In this document: in pieces, positions 11,429 through 20,294 of the stretch | Layout of the letters: every line of letters begins with the position of its first letter | Position numbering within the stretch: position 1 is the first letter of the stretch | NCBI RefSeq assembly: GCF_002551005.1 | Contig: NZ_NVOY01000002.1 | Location: 1 to 64,000, forward strand | Length of the DNA stretch: 64,000 nt | Reading direction: 5' to 3' | Source: Bacillus pseudomycoides | GTDB lineage: Bacteria; Bacillota; Bacilli; Bacillales; Bacillaceae_G | Made by a program: the position numbers and the translations under genes | Notes under the pieces: generated by a model | What the model was told of the DNA's origin: nothing | Database searches by the model: none | The model's input: only the letters and a program-made list of their open reading frames with translations

Positions 11429-11566
11429 AATGAAACTTCCATCCTAAGGAATTGATTCTAGATGGCTGGCTAGTTGAACAAACCAAGCTCTTATAGGTAA
11501 CCTATCTGCTTTACATTTCTTAAAAGATTAAAGTAGAAGTTTTACTATCTTTTAGAGCGGGATAAA
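11425..11566 (-). repeat. bcr1-like element, 142 bp
   Basis: Reverse-orientation copy bounded by ATAAA (11425-11429) and ATAAA (11562-11566), the complement of TTTAT. Inside the ends are AATGAAACTTCCATC at the left and AGAGCGGGATAAA at the right, the complements of the family ends TTTATCCCGCTCT and GATGGAAGTTTCACTTTAT. The middle contains TAGTTGAACAAACC, shared with the other copies. It abuts and supplies the jag stop codon. Confidence 0.85.
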
Positions 11567-11596
11567 CCGGTAACTCGTTTGAGTGCCGGTTTTTTA
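11565..11596 (+). terminator. yidC-jag operon terminator
   Basis: ACCGG (11566-11570) pairs with CCGGT (11586-11590), with an inner AACTC/GAGT pairing, followed by a T run (11590-11595). It begins exactly at the outer end of the bcr1-like element. Confidence 0.85.
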
Positions 11597-11626
11597 CTGG
11601 ATAAAATGTAAAGACAGAGAATGATC

Positions 11627-11668
11627 TGTGGATAAATGAATTGCACTAAACTTATGCACAGTGGATAA
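11627..11668. other. DnaA-box cluster downstream of jag
   Basis: A perfect TGTGGATAA (11627-11635) plus two one-mismatch boxes facing each other, TTATGCACA (11652-11660) and AGTGGATAA (11660-11668). The latter pair sits in an inverted repeat AAACTTAT...ATAAGTTT. B. subtilis has a known oriC-proximal DnaA-box cluster at jag, so this is probably its counterpart, titrating DnaA near the origin. It lies upstream of mnmE. Confidence 0.7.
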
Positions 11669-11808
11669 GTTTAGCGTGATTTAGGTGAGGACATAATAAA
11701 ATAAGTTATTATTCTTTTTTACGCAGTTTCGTTATGGTATCCTAATAATTTAGTGAAAGAAAAAATCGTGTTGAAATATAGAGAAATAAGCAAGTGAGGT
11801 GAAAGAAC

Positions 11809-13185
11809 ATGGAATTTGATACAATTGCTGCGATTTCTACAGCTCTTGGGGAAGGTGCAATTGCCATTGTTCGAGTAAGTGGAGATGATGCGGTAGAGAA
11901 GGTAAACCGTGTTTTCAAAGGAAAAGATTTAACGACAGTTCCATCTCATACAATTCAGTATGGGCATATTGTGGATTTAGATACAAATAAAGTTATTGAA
12001 GAAGTTATGGTTTCAATTATGCGGGCACCAAAGACATTTACGCGTGAAGATATTGTTGAGGTAAATTGTCATGGTGGCCTTGTTTCTGTAAACAAAGTAT
12101 TACAGCTTATTTTATCACAAGGTGTTCGCTTAGCAGAGCCTGGGGAATTTACAAAGCGTGCTTTTTTAAATGGGCGTATTGACTTATCGCAAGCAGAAGC
12201 GGTTATGGATTTAATTCGCGCTAAAACAGATCGTGCAATGAACGTTGCGATTAATCAAATGGAAGGTCGATTGTCAAAATTAATTGGTCGTTTGCGACAA
12301 GAAATTTTAGAAACGTTAGCTCATGTAGAAGTAAACATTGATTATCCGGAATACGATGATGTAGAAGAAATGACGCATGGTGTTTTAATTGAGAAGGCAA
12401 CCTATGTCAAATCAGAAATTGAAAAGTTGTTACAAACTTCAAAGCAAGGGAAAATTTTGCGTGAAGGAATTGCAACGGCTATTATCGGAAGGCCGAATGT
12501 TGGAAAGTCATCGCTATTAAATAGCCTTGTACAAGAAAAGAAAGCAATTGTGACAGATATAGCAGGAACAACCCGAGATGTTATTGAAGAATATGTGAAC
12601 GTACGCGGTGTACCTCTGAAACTTATTGATACAGCTGGTATTCGTGAGACAGAGGATATTGTAGAACAAATTGGTGTCGAACGTTCAAAAGAGATGATGA
12701 ATAAAGCAGATTTAGTGCTTCTTGTTGTAAATTATAGCGAAGCGTTAACAAATGAAGATGAAGAGTTATTTCGAGCGGTGCAGGGGAAAGACTTTATCGT
12801 CATTGTAAATAAAACAGATTTACCGCAGCAGATTGATATGGAGTATGTTGCGAAATTAGCTGGTTCAGCTCGTGTTATTACAACGGCTTTACTTGAAGAG
12901 AAAGGTGTAGATGAGCTAGAACAGGCAATTGCTGATCTCTTCTTCGAAGGAACAATTGAAGCAGCTGATATGACATATGTATCGAATGCTCGTCACATTG
13001 GTTTATTAACACAAGCAGAAAAAACGATAGGTGATGCAATCGCGGCTATTCATAGCGGCGTGCCAATTGACATGGTACAGATTGATTTAACAAGAACGTG
13101 GGAAATACTCGGTGAAATTACGGGAGACACTGTACACGAAAGTTTAATTGATCAGTTATTCTCTCAATTTTGTTTAGGAAAGTAA
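11809..13185 (+). CDS. mnmE: tRNA modification GTPase MnmE
   Basis: With MnmG it forms the enzyme that installs the 5-carboxymethylaminomethyl (cmnm5) group on U34 of tRNAs. It is 458 aa: an N-terminal formyl-THF-binding domain (1-118), a helical domain, and an inserted Ras-like G domain with [17 protein letters not shown] and NKTD. The C-terminus FCLGK carries the catalytic-loop Cys. ATG 11809 follows GAGGTGAAAG. It starts a three-gene unit with mnmG (19-bp gap) and rsmG. Confidence 0.98.
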   Translation: MEFDTIAAISTALGEGAIAIVRVSGDDAVEKVNRVFKGKDLTTVPSHTIQYGHIVDLDTNKVIEEVMVSIMRAPKTFTREDIVEVNCHGGLVSVNKVLQLILSQGVRLAEPGEFTKRAFLNGRIDLSQAEAVMDLIRAKTDRAMNVAINQMEGRLSKLIGRLRQEILETLAHVEVNIDYPEYDDVEEMTHGVLIEKATYVKSEIEKLLQTSKQGKILREGIATAIIGRPNVGKSSLLNSLVQEKKAIVTDIAGTTRDVIEEYVNVRGVPLKLIDTAGIRETEDIVEQIGVERSKEMMNKADLVLLVVNYSEALTNEDEELFRAVQGKDFIVIVNKTDLPQQIDMEYVAKLAGSARVITTALLEEKGVDELEQAIADLFFEGTIEAADMTYVSNARHIGLLTQAEKTIGDAIAAIHSGVPIDMVQIDLTRTWEILGEITGDTVHESLIDQLFSQFCLGK

Positions 13186-13204
13186 TTGTAAGGAGGAATG
13201 GAAA

Positions 13205-15094
13205 ATGGGATATAACGCTGGTTCTTATGATGTTATTGTAATCGGTGCAGGCCATGCAGGATGTGAAGCCGGTTTGGCAGCAGCTCGTATGGGAGCAAAA
13301 ACATTAATGTTAACAATTAACTTAGATATGGTTGCGTTTATGCCGTGTAACCCTTCAGTTGGTGGACCTGCAAAGGGAATTGTTGTTCGTGAAATTGATG
13401 CGCTCGGCGGTGAAATGGGAAGAAATATTGATAAAACACATATTCAAATGCGTATGTTAAACACAGGGAAAGGCCCAGCAGTACGTGCACTTCGCGCCCA
13501 AGCAGATAAATTTGCGTATCAGCATGAATTGAAAAAAACAATCGAAGAAACGCCAAATTTAACATTACGTCAAGCAATGGTTGAACGCTTAGTTGTAGAA
13601 GATGGTGTATGTAAAGGTGTTGTTACACAAACTGGAGCAGAATATACAGCGAAAACAATTGTTATTACAACAGGTACGTTTTTACGCGGTGAAATTATCG
13701 TTGGGAATTTAAAATATTCAAGCGGTCCAAACAACCAACAACCATCTGTGAAGTTATCAGAGCATTTAGAAGAGCTTGGGTTTGAACTAGTTCGTTTTAA
13801 AACAGGTACGCCTCCGCGTGTAGATAGTAGTACAATTGATTATAGTAAAACAGAAATTCAACCAGGTGATGATACACCACGTGCATTCTCTTTTGAAACA
13901 ACGAAGTTCATCATGGATCAAATTCCGTGCTGGTTAACATATACAAGTGAGGAAACGCATCGTTTAATCGATGGAAATTTACATCGTTCCGCTATGTATT
14001 CTGGCATGATTAAAGGAACGGGCCCACGATATTGTCCTTCCATTGAAGATAAGGTTGTTCGTTTCCATGATAAGCCGCGTCATCAAATTTTCTTAGAGCC
14101 AGAAGGTCGTAATACACAAGAAGTATACGTACAAGGTTTATCAACAAGTTTACCAGAAGATGTACAACGTGAGATGTTAAAGACTATTCCTGGCCTAGAG
14201 AACGTAGAAATGATGCGTACAGGATATGCAATTGAATATGACGCAATTGTACCAACGCAGTTGTGGCCAACACTTGAAACAAAGAAAATACAAAATTTAT
14301 ATACAGCGGGTCAAATTAACGGAACATCTGGTTATGAAGAAGCGGCAGGGCAAGGTTTAATGGCCGGTATTAACGCTGCGTGCCGTTCATTAGGTAAAAA
14401 AGAAGTGATTTTAAATCGTTCAGATGCGTACATTGGCGTTTTAATCGATGATTTAGTCACAAAAGGTACAAATGAGCCATATCGCTTGTTAACATCCCGT
14501 GCAGAATACCGATTATTATTACGCCATGACAATGCAGACCTGCGTTTAACAGAGATTGGGCATGAAATTGGGTTAATTCCAGAAAAACGTTATGAACGTT
14601 TTACAGCAAAGAAAGAGAAAATTGAAAAAGAAAAAGAACGTTTAGCAAGTATTATTATTAAACCGCGTCCTGAAGTACAAGAGCTCATTCGCGGGGCTGG
14701 CGGAAGTGAATTAAAGGATGGTATACGTGCGAGTGACTTATTACGCCGTCCAGAAATGACATATGAGCATATTCATATTCTTGCTCCAAGTGAAGTAGAA
14801 GTTAGTGATGAAGTAGCAGAGCAAGTTGAGATTCAGCTTAAATATGAAGGATATATTGAAAAATCTTTACAACAAGTAGAACGTATGAAGCGTATGGAAA
14901 GTAAAAAGATTCCGGTTGATATTGATTACGATGCAATTTCTGGAATAGCTTCTGAAGCACGTCAAAAATTAAAAGATGTCCGTCCGCTATCTATGGGGCA
15001 AGCATCTCGTATTTCTGGGGTAAATCCAGCTGATATTTCCATTTTACTTGTGTATATAGAACAAGGAAAAATTGCACGAGTATCGAACCAATAA
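13205..15094 (+). CDS. mnmG: tRNA uridine-5-carboxymethylaminomethyl synthesis enzyme MnmG
   Basis: FAD-dependent partner of MnmE, 629 aa. The FAD-binding Rossmann motif is [10 protein letters not shown] near the N-terminus. [12 protein letters not shown] and the GidA signature [11 protein letters not shown], as well as [19 protein letters not shown], are all present, and the C-terminal helical domain binds MnmE. ATG 13205 follows AAGGAGGAATGG. The gene is full length, and rsmG follows 21 bp later. Confidence 0.98.
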   Translation: MGYNAGSYDVIVIGAGHAGCEAGLAAARMGAKTLMLTINLDMVAFMPCNPSVGGPAKGIVVREIDALGGEMGRNIDKTHIQMRMLNTGKGPAVRALRAQADKFAYQHELKKTIEETPNLTLRQAMVERLVVEDGVCKGVVTQTGAEYTAKTIVITTGTFLRGEIIVGNLKYSSGPNNQQPSVKLSEHLEELGFELVRFKTGTPPRVDSSTIDYSKTEIQPGDDTPRAFSFETTKFIMDQIPCWLTYTSEETHRLIDGNLHRSAMYSGMIKGTGPRYCPSIEDKVVRFHDKPRHQIFLEPEGRNTQEVYVQGLSTSLPEDVQREMLKTIPGLENVEMMRTGYAIEYDAIVPTQLWPTLETKKIQNLYTAGQINGTSGYEEAAGQGLMAGINAACRSLGKKEVILNRSDAYIGVLIDDLVTKGTNEPYRLLTSRAEYRLLLRHDNADLRLTEIGHEIGLIPEKRYERFTAKKEKIEKEKERLASIIIKPRPEVQELIRGAGGSELKDGIRASDLLRRPEMTYEHIHILAPSEVEVSDEVAEQVEIQLKYEGYIEKSLQQVERMKRMESKKIPVDIDYDAISGIASEARQKLKDVRPLSMGQASRISGVNPADISILLVYIEQGKIARVSNQ

Positions 15095-15115
15095 ATAGTT
15101 AGGAGATATAGCGAG

Positions 15116-15835
15116 ATGAATATAGAACAATTTCAATCTATGCTAGTAGAAAGAGGAATTACTCTTTCTACTAGGCAGTTAGAACAATTTGAAATCTATT
15201 TTGAGACATTAGTTGAATGGAACGAAAAAATGAACTTAACTGCAATTACAGAGAAAGAAGACGTGTATTTAAAACACTTTTTTGATTCTATTACAGCTGC
15301 TTTTTATCATGATTTTTCAAAGCCATTTTCTATTTGTGATGTTGGTGCAGGAGCGGGGTTCCCTAGCATTCCATTAAAAATATGTTTTCCAAATTTAAAA
15401 ATTACAATTGTCGATTCTTTGCAAAAACGTATTACGTTTTTAAATCATTTAGCAACAAAATTGGAATTACAAGACGTAGCATTTTGTCATGATCGTGCTG
15501 AAACATTTGGACAAAAAGAAGGAGTACGTGAATCTTTTGATATTGTAATGGCACGCGCTGTTGCCCGCCTTTCTGTCTTAAGTGAATTATGTTTACCGCT
15601 TGTGAAAGTAGGGGGAACATTTATTGCAATGAAAGGTGCAGCTGCAAGCGAAGAGATTGAAAATGGTAAGTATGCTCTGCAAGTGCTCGGTGGTGAACTA
15701 AAAGGGATGTCTACGTTTCAATTACCATTCGAGGAAAGCGAACGTAACATTTTATTGATTGAGAAAAAGAGAAAAACGCCAAAGAAATATCCGCGTAAGC
15801 CAGGAACACCGAATAAATTACCTATTGAAAAATAA
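15116..15835 (+). CDS. rsmG: 16S rRNA (guanine527-N7)-methyltransferase
   Basis: SAM-dependent methyltransferase (239 aa) acting on G527 of 16S rRNA; loss gives low-level streptomycin resistance in other bacteria. The SAM-binding motif is [14 protein letters not shown], followed by [10 protein letters not shown] and the conserved ARAVARL. ATG 15116 follows AGGAGAT. It is the last gene of the mnmE unit; a degenerate bcr1-like copy begins 16 bp after its stop. Confidence 0.97.
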   Translation: MNIEQFQSMLVERGITLSTRQLEQFEIYFETLVEWNEKMNLTAITEKEDVYLKHFFDSITAAFYHDFSKPFSICDVGAGAGFPSIPLKICFPNLKITIVDSLQKRITFLNHLATKLELQDVAFCHDRAETFGQKEGVRESFDIVMARAVARLSVLSELCLPLVKVGGTFIAMKGAAASEEIENGKYALQVLGGELKGMSTFQLPFEESERNILLIEKKRKTPKKYPRKPGTPNKLPIEK

Positions 15836-15851
15836 ATCTTATTAGACGTAA

Positions 15852-16003
15852 GATTAAGTTATATATCAGTAAGCTAGTTTATTAGCACTGATGGTTAGTT
15901 GAACGAATCGAGCTTTTACAGGCAGTTATCCACCACCTATCTTTTTAGATTTCTTACAATGTTGAGGCGTGGGCTTACTGCCCGTTAGAGCGGAAGAAAT
16001 AAG
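15852..16003 (-). repeat. Degenerate bcr1-like element
   Basis: Reverse-orientation copy. The middle blocks are recognisable (complement of GGGCAGTAAGCCC, GGATAACTGCC and TTCAACTAACCATCAGTG), but the end that should read GAAGTTTCACTTTAT has decayed. It shares its other border (15999-16003) with the next copy, giving a head-to-tail pair. Confidence 0.65.
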
Positions 16004-16154
16004 GTGAAACTTTGATTGGTAGGGAGGCTGCACATCTCGCTAATCGCTAGTTCAACAAATTGGGCTTTTGCGGACAGCTTATCTCTACCTGCCTGCTTTA
16101 TGTATGGAAAAATGTTGAGATGGGGATATTACTGCCCACGAATAGCGGGATAAA
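15999..16154 (-). repeat. bcr1-like element, 156 bp
   Basis: Nearly complete reverse-orientation copy bounded by ATAAG (15999-16003) and ATAAA (16150-16154). GTGAAACTTTGATTGG is at one end and AATAGCGGGATAAA at the other. It ends 8 bp before the parS-like site upstream of noc. Confidence 0.85.
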
Positions 16155-16162
16155 AACGTAAA

Positions 16163-16178
16163 TGTTTCACATGGAACA
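16163..16178. promoter_or_regulatory. parS-like site upstream of noc
   Basis: TGTTTCACATGGAACA; on the other strand TGTTCCATGTGAAACA, one mismatch from the Bacillus parS TGTTCCACGTGAAACA. It is 45 bp before the noc start. If real it is a Spo0J/ParB loading site; the internal A/T change weakens it relative to the perfect site in parB. Confidence 0.6.
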
Positions 16179-16223
16179 TTTTTGTATAGAGTATTCAATA
16201 GGATTCAAGGTGGTGGAATATGT

Positions 16224-17072
16224 ATGAAAAACACATTTTCTCGTTTATTTGGCTTTGGAGATAAAGAGGCGGAATTAGCACTACAAGAAGAAAGCCATGA
16301 AGAAATCAAACAAATTTCGTTAGCAAATATCGTTCCAAATCGTTATCAGCCACGGACAATTTTTGATGATGCTCGTATTGAAGAGCTTGCTCTTACAATT
16401 CATACACATGGATTAATTCAACCGATTGTTGTCCGACAGTATGAAGAGAATAAATATGAGATTATCGCTGGTGAAAGACGTTTTCGAGCCGCTACAAAAT
16501 TAGGTTGGGAAACTGTTCCGGCTATTATAAAAAATTTGAACGATACTGAGACTGCTTCTGTTGCTTTAATTGAAAACTTGCAACGAGAAGAACTTACGGC
16601 AATTGAAGAAGCTGTTGCTTATCAAAAGTTAATTGAATTACATAATTTAACACAAGAAGCATTAGCGCAGCGACTAGGTAAAGGGCAATCTACAATTGCG
16701 AACAAGTTGAGACTATTAAAGTTACCTGAGGAGATTAAACAAGCACTATTAGAGAAGAGTATTACAGAACGTCATGCTCGTGCTCTTATTCCACTTAAAA
16801 ATGAAGAGATTCAATTAAAGGTTTTACAAGAAATCCTTGAAAAGCAATTGAATGTAAAGCAAACAGAAGATAGAATTGTTAAATTGTTAGAAGAAACGAA
16901 ACCGAAACGAAAAGCAAAACAAAAAGCGGTAAGCCGCGATATGCGTATTGCAATGAATACCATTCGTCAATCTTTACAAATGGTCGCGAATAGTGGCTTA
17001 AATGTGAATTCAGAAGAAGAAGAATTTGATGAATACTATCAAATTACAATTAAAATTCCCAAAAAGAAGTAA
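16224..17072 (+). CDS. noc: Nucleoid occlusion protein Noc
   Basis: CTP-dependent ParB-family protein (282 aa) that binds Noc-binding sites and, through an N-terminal amphipathic helix, brings nucleoid DNA to the membrane to block division over it. The start ATG 16224 gives [15 protein letters not shown], the membrane-targeting helix typical of Noc, and follows AGGTGGTGGA. The ParB/Srx fold ([29 protein letters not shown]) and helix-turn-helix ([23 protein letters not shown]) are clear. It ends RIPKKK-like (IKIPKKK) as in B. subtilis. Confidence 0.96.
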   Translation: MKNTFSRLFGFGDKEAELALQEESHEEIKQISLANIVPNRYQPRTIFDDARIEELALTIHTHGLIQPIVVRQYEENKYEIIAGERRFRAATKLGWETVPAIIKNLNDTETASVALIENLQREELTAIEEAVAYQKLIELHNLTQEALAQRLGKGQSTIANKLRLLKLPEEIKQALLEKSITERHARALIPLKNEEIQLKVLQEILEKQLNVKQTEDRIVKLLEETKPKRKAKQKAVSRDMRIAMNTIRQSLQMVANSGLNVNSEEEEFDEYYQITIKIPKKK

Positions 17073-17082
17073 GAAAATAGAA

Positions 17083-17118
17083 AGACCTCAACCACTGTCG
17101 GTAGGGGTCTTTTTGTTT
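17083..17118 (+). terminator. noc terminator
   Basis: AGACC (17083-17087) pairs with GGTCT (17106-17110), with inner ACC/GGT pairing, followed by TTTTGTTTTG just after the noc stop. Confidence 0.75.
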
Positions 17119-17356
17119 TGTTACGCATTAAAAACGATATAAATCCAAATTAAAAAATGACAAAAACCCCCTCTTTTTAGATGGACGAGAGCATCTGGCC
17201 ATGCATAGAAGCGGTCAGGATCTTTTCCTTCCACATGCGAAGTTCAAACAATGGGAGAAGTGAGCGGAAGCTCCTTTTTTTCTGCATAGCAGTAATCTAT
17301 ATGTTGAAAAATCAAAATGAATTTATATAGTAAGGCCTTACTGGTGAAAGTTTCAC
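17119..17356. other. Intergenic stretch without recognised gene
   Basis: About 240 bp before the next bcr1-like copy. I see no convincing reading frame. It holds a C-run/T-run (ACCCCCTCTTTTT, about 17164) and AGCGGAAGCTCC followed by a T run (about 17262-17281). The last 13 bases (GTGAAAGTTTCAC) resemble the right end of a lost bcr1 copy abutting the next one. Confidence 0.4.
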
Positions 17357-17511
17357 TTTACCCCGCTACTAAGGGACAGTAATATCCCTCACCTTGAGAT
17401 TTTAAGGAACGCAAAGAAGTAAGATGAGGTATAACTGCCCCTAAGAGCCCGATTGGTTCAACTAACTATCAGCGGGGAAAAGCATACCACTGATAGAAGT
17501 TTCACTTTATA
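17357..17511 (+). repeat. bcr1-like element, 155 bp
   Basis: Forward copy from TTTAC (17357-17361) to TTTAT (17507-17511). It begins TTTACCCCGCTACTAAGGG and ends GATAGAAGTTTCACTTTAT, with the internal CCGATTGGTTCAACTAAC shared by all long copies. It lies 150 bp upstream of parA. Confidence 0.88.
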
Positions 17512-17661
17512 AGTACTATATTTTCTTTTAAAATTAAGAAGGAGTTTGTAAATAAATTTTGAAGTTTAATATACAGAAGCAAATGAAGCGTGATTGTTTC
17601 ATGTTAAAATGAAAATAATCATTTGTAGAATAAGATATAAAGGTTGAAAGTAGGTGACATC

Positions 17662-18423
17662 ATGGGGAAAATCATTGCCATTGCTAATCAAAAAGGTGGG
17701 GTTGGAAAGACAACAACATCGGTAAATTTAGGAGCCGGATTGGCACAAGTAGGAAAAAAAGTACTTCTTGTTGATATTGATGCACAAGGAAATGCAACGA
17801 CAGGAGTCGGAATTGAAAAGTCAGATTTAAATGAATGTATTTATAATGTGCTTGTAGAAGACATGGATGTTCGTGTTGTTATACAGCGAACCGCAACTGA
17901 AAATTTAGATGTACTCCCTGCTACCATTCAACTAGCAGGAGCCGAGATAGAACTTGTACCGACAATTTCCCGGGAAGTTCGCCTGCAGCGTGCGCTGCAA
18001 CCAATTCGTGATGAATATGATTATATTATTATTGATTGTCCCCCATCTTTAGGTTTATTAACTATTAATGCATTAACTGCTGCAGATTCTGTTATTATTC
18101 CTGTTCAATGTGAGTATTATGCCCTAGAGGGGTTAAGTCAATTATTAAATACCGTTCGCCTTGTGCAAAAGCATTTAAATAAAAACTTAGCAATTCAAGG
18201 TGTTTTACTAACAATGTTGGACGCTCGTACAAATTTAGGATTACAAGTAATTGATGAAGTGAAGAAATACTTCCGAGATAAAGTATATAGATCCATTATT
18301 CCGCGTAATGTACGTTTAAGTGAAGCACCGAGTCATGGAAAACCAATTATGATGTATGATGCTAAGTCAAGGGGGGCAGAAGTGTATTTAGATTTAGCGA
18401 AGGAAGTGATTGCAGGTGGCTAA
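17662..18423 (+). CDS. soj: Chromosome partitioning ATPase ParA (Soj)
   Basis: Walker-type ATPase (253 aa) that with Spo0J/ParB moves origins and regulates DnaA (the monomer inhibits and the dimer stimulates initiation in B. subtilis). The deviant Walker A KGGVGKTT (residues 11-18) and IIDCPPSLGLLT are clear. ATG 17662 (MGKIIAIANQ) follows AGGTGA with only four bases between; the in-frame TTG at 17644 lacks a ribosome binding site. The end overlaps parB by eight bases. A Noc-type site lies inside it at 17965. Confidence 0.97.
   Translation: MGKIIAIANQKGGVGKTTTSVNLGAGLAQVGKKVLLVDIDAQGNATTGVGIEKSDLNECIYNVLVEDMDVRVVIQRTATENLDVLPATIQLAGAEIELVPTISREVRLQRALQPIRDEYDYIIIDCPPSLGLLTINALTAADSVIIPVQCEYYALEGLSQLLNTVRLVQKHLNKNLAIQGVLLTMLDARTNLGLQVIDEVKKYFRDKVYRSIIPRNVRLSEAPSHGKPIMMYDAKSRGAEVYLDLAKEVIAGG
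17965..17978. promoter_or_regulatory. Candidate Noc-binding site inside parA
   Basis: ATTTCCCGGGAAGT differs at one position from the B. subtilis Noc-binding consensus ATTTCCCGGGAAAT. It is the only such site I found by reading the window. Confidence 0.55.
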
Positions 18424-19264
18424 AGGACTAGGAAGAGGAATTAATGCGTTTTTTCCAGATTTAGATGTGAAAGAGGGAGAAACAATTCAAGAATTGCAAG
18501 TAAATCAATTACGTCCTAACCCATATCAGCCGCGTAAATATTTTCATAATGAAGCAATTCAAGAATTAGCGTTATCTATTAAAGAACACGGGATTTTACA
18601 ACCTCTTATTGTTCGGAAAAGTATTAAAGGATATGAAATCGTTGCAGGAGAACGGAGATTTCGTGCTGCAAAAGAAGCGAAACTTAAAACAGTTCCTGCC
18701 GTTGTTCGAGAGTTAAATGATCAACAAATGATGGAGTTTGCGCTACTAGAGAATTTGCAACGTGAAGATTTAACGCCTATTGAAGAAGCATTAGCTTATC
18801 AAATGCTCATGGAAGAGCTTAAGGTAACGCAAGAACAGTTAGCAAAGCGGCTTGGAAAAAGTAGACCGCATATTGCAAATCACATTCGTTTACTTTCTCT
18901 ACCACCTTTCATACAAGACATGATTGCAAATGGAAGCATTTCTATGGGACATGGACGAACACTACTTGCATTAAAAGATAAAACAAAAATTAATAATTTA
19001 TTACAACGAATTAAAGAAGAAGGATTAAATGTCCGTCAGTTGGAACAAATTATTCAACATATGAATGAAAATGTTTCACGTGAAACAAAGAAACAAAAAC
19101 CACAAAAAAATATCTTTTTTGAGGAACAAGAAACGGTGTTACGAGAACGATTTGGAACATCTGTGAAAATTAAAGAAACAAAACAAGAAAAAGGAAAAAT
19201 TGAAATTCAATTTTTCAATAAAGATGATTTGCAACGCATTTTAGAGCTTTTAGCGGGAGAATGA
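18416..19264 (+). CDS. spo0J: Chromosome partitioning protein ParB (Spo0J)
   Basis: CTP-dependent DNA clamp (282 aa) that loads at parS, spreads, recruits SMC-condensin and stimulates Soj ATPase. GTG 18416 gives (M)AKGLGRGINAFF, the conserved N-terminus that contacts Soj, and overlaps the parA stop. The ParB core shows [23 protein letters not shown] and ENLQREDLTPIEEA, with a helix-turn-helix at QEQLAKRLGKSRPHIANHIRLL. A perfect parS site lies in its own coding sequence (19072-19087), as in B. subtilis. Confidence 0.97.
   Translation: MAKGLGRGINAFFPDLDVKEGETIQELQVNQLRPNPYQPRKYFHNEAIQELALSIKEHGILQPLIVRKSIKGYEIVAGERRFRAAKEAKLKTVPAVVRELNDQQMMEFALLENLQREDLTPIEEALAYQMLMEELKVTQEQLAKRLGKSRPHIANHIRLLSLPPFIQDMIANGSISMGHGRTLLALKDKTKINNLLQRIKEEGLNVRQLEQIIQHMNENVSRETKKQKPQKNIFFEEQETVLRERFGTSVKIKETKQEKGKIEIQFFNKDDLQRILELLAGE
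19072..19087. promoter_or_regulatory. parS: parS site within parB
   Basis: TGTTTCACGTGAAACA, a perfect 16-bp palindrome and canonical parS, coding for part of NVSRETK in ParB. It is the loading site for ParB and SMC close to the origin. Confidence 0.95.
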
Positions 19265-19265
19265 T

Positions 19266-19306
19266 AAAAAATAAACCATCTTCAGTTATAGATGGTTTAT
19301 TTTTTT
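19266..19306. terminator. Bidirectional terminator between parB and yyaC
   Basis: AATAAACCATC and GATGGTTTATT flank a 10-nt loop and have A and T runs on both sides, so it can serve both converging genes. The yyaC stop codon (19288-19286) lies in the loop. Confidence 0.9.
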
Positions 19307-19882
19307 CATTACAGCAATTTTTTTATCAGTTTCAATGATACTTTCTGCAATACCAGTAGCCATTTTCATAACAAGATTTAGTCTTGTATTTTGTAGTACA
19401 AAAAACTCCATAAATCCATTTAAATTTACAATACCATGAATATGCATATCACCAATCGCGGGAAGATTTTTATTCATAGCTGCTCCAGGTTTACTAGGAC
19501 CTTTTCCAACTGTAATTGAGCCAATATTCTGTGATTTACCTAAACAAGCATCAATTGCAATAATAAAGGGATTCATAAATGATTTGTGTATTTTTGTAAT
19601 AGTTTCTTCCAAGTTTAAAGCATGGACGGGTGATTCTAGTGTTCCGTATAAATGAAAATTTTGAATGTTATAATCCTGTAGTTTTGAGCCAACAAGAGGT
19701 CCTAATGCATCACCAGTTGAGCGATCCGTTCCAATACACAGTATAATAAGTGGAGAGTTTTGTTCGATTGGGAGATGAGAAAGTAGAAAGCTACTAATTG
19801 TTTGATTGCAATTTACATCATGATACATAATCTGCTGTGAATCTTTTTCAAAAAAAGGTAAACGAAAACTTCCGATATTCAC
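19286..19882 (-). CDS. yyaC: Spore protein YyaC (GPR-like fold)
   Basis: A 198-aa protein of the YyaC family, related in fold to the germination protease GPR but not shown to be a protease. It is conserved next to parB in spore formers. The recognisable parts are IILCIGTDRSTGDALGPLVG, FIIAIDACLG and GPSKPGAAMNKNLPAIGDMHIHGIVN. It is convergent with parB and ends inside their shared terminator. The start is ATG 19882, after AGGATGG. Confidence 0.88.
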   Translation of the reverse strand: MNIGSFRLPFFEKDSQQIMYHDVNCNQTISSFLLSHLPIEQNSPLIILCIGTDRSTGDALGPLVGSKLQDYNIQNFHLYGTLESPVHALNLEETITKIHKSFMNPFIIAIDACLGKSQNIGSITVGKGPSKPGAAMNKNLPAIGDMHIHGIVNLNGFMEFFVLQNTRLNLVMKMATGIAESIIETDKKIAVMKKINHL

Positions 19883-20294
19883 GAAGCATCCATCCTTTAA
19901 TAGAATTTAGTTATAAACTTGATTTTTACATATTGTATATTTCTCTTAAGGTAAGAACTATTTTGCTTTTAGTTTAGGGGAAACTTCATTTGATGTTAGG
20001 TAATTTCGGGTATTCCTGCTGCGTAGATGTCACTTTCTTATGGGATAAGAGTGTTATAAAAGATATGATATGAGCAGAAGAAGAGGGCACTCTTGTATAT
20101 GGATTTATAAAGTATAAAAAGAATGAAGCGTACCGTGTAGTCTGTAGAATACTAGTACTAGTATATAAAAAAATGTGTCATTTTATACCTCATGGAGTGC
20201 GAAAATAAAAGTGTATGAAAGAACTTTTTTCGTAAAATATAGGAGAAATTCTGTTACAATAAATAATGAATATGAGATAGAAAGGTAGGTCGCG
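19883..20294. other. Intergenic region between divergent yyaC and mscS
   Basis: 412 bp without a credible gene, holding the promoters of two divergent genes. The one distinct element is a perfect 16-bp palindrome ATACTAGTACTAGTAT (20149-20164). TACAAT (about 20256) could be the -10 for mscS. Confidence 0.5.
20149..20164. promoter_or_regulatory. 16-bp palindrome upstream of mscS
   Basis: ATACTAGTACTAGTAT is a perfect palindrome and also a tandem ACTAGT repeat, about 130 bp before mscS. It has the form of a repressor operator; no regulator can be named from the sequence. Confidence 0.45.

Noticed and set aside
17595-17610. TGTTTCATGTTAAAAT upstream of parA as a parS site
   Set aside because: Four mismatches and no palindrome, unlike the sites in parB and walK.
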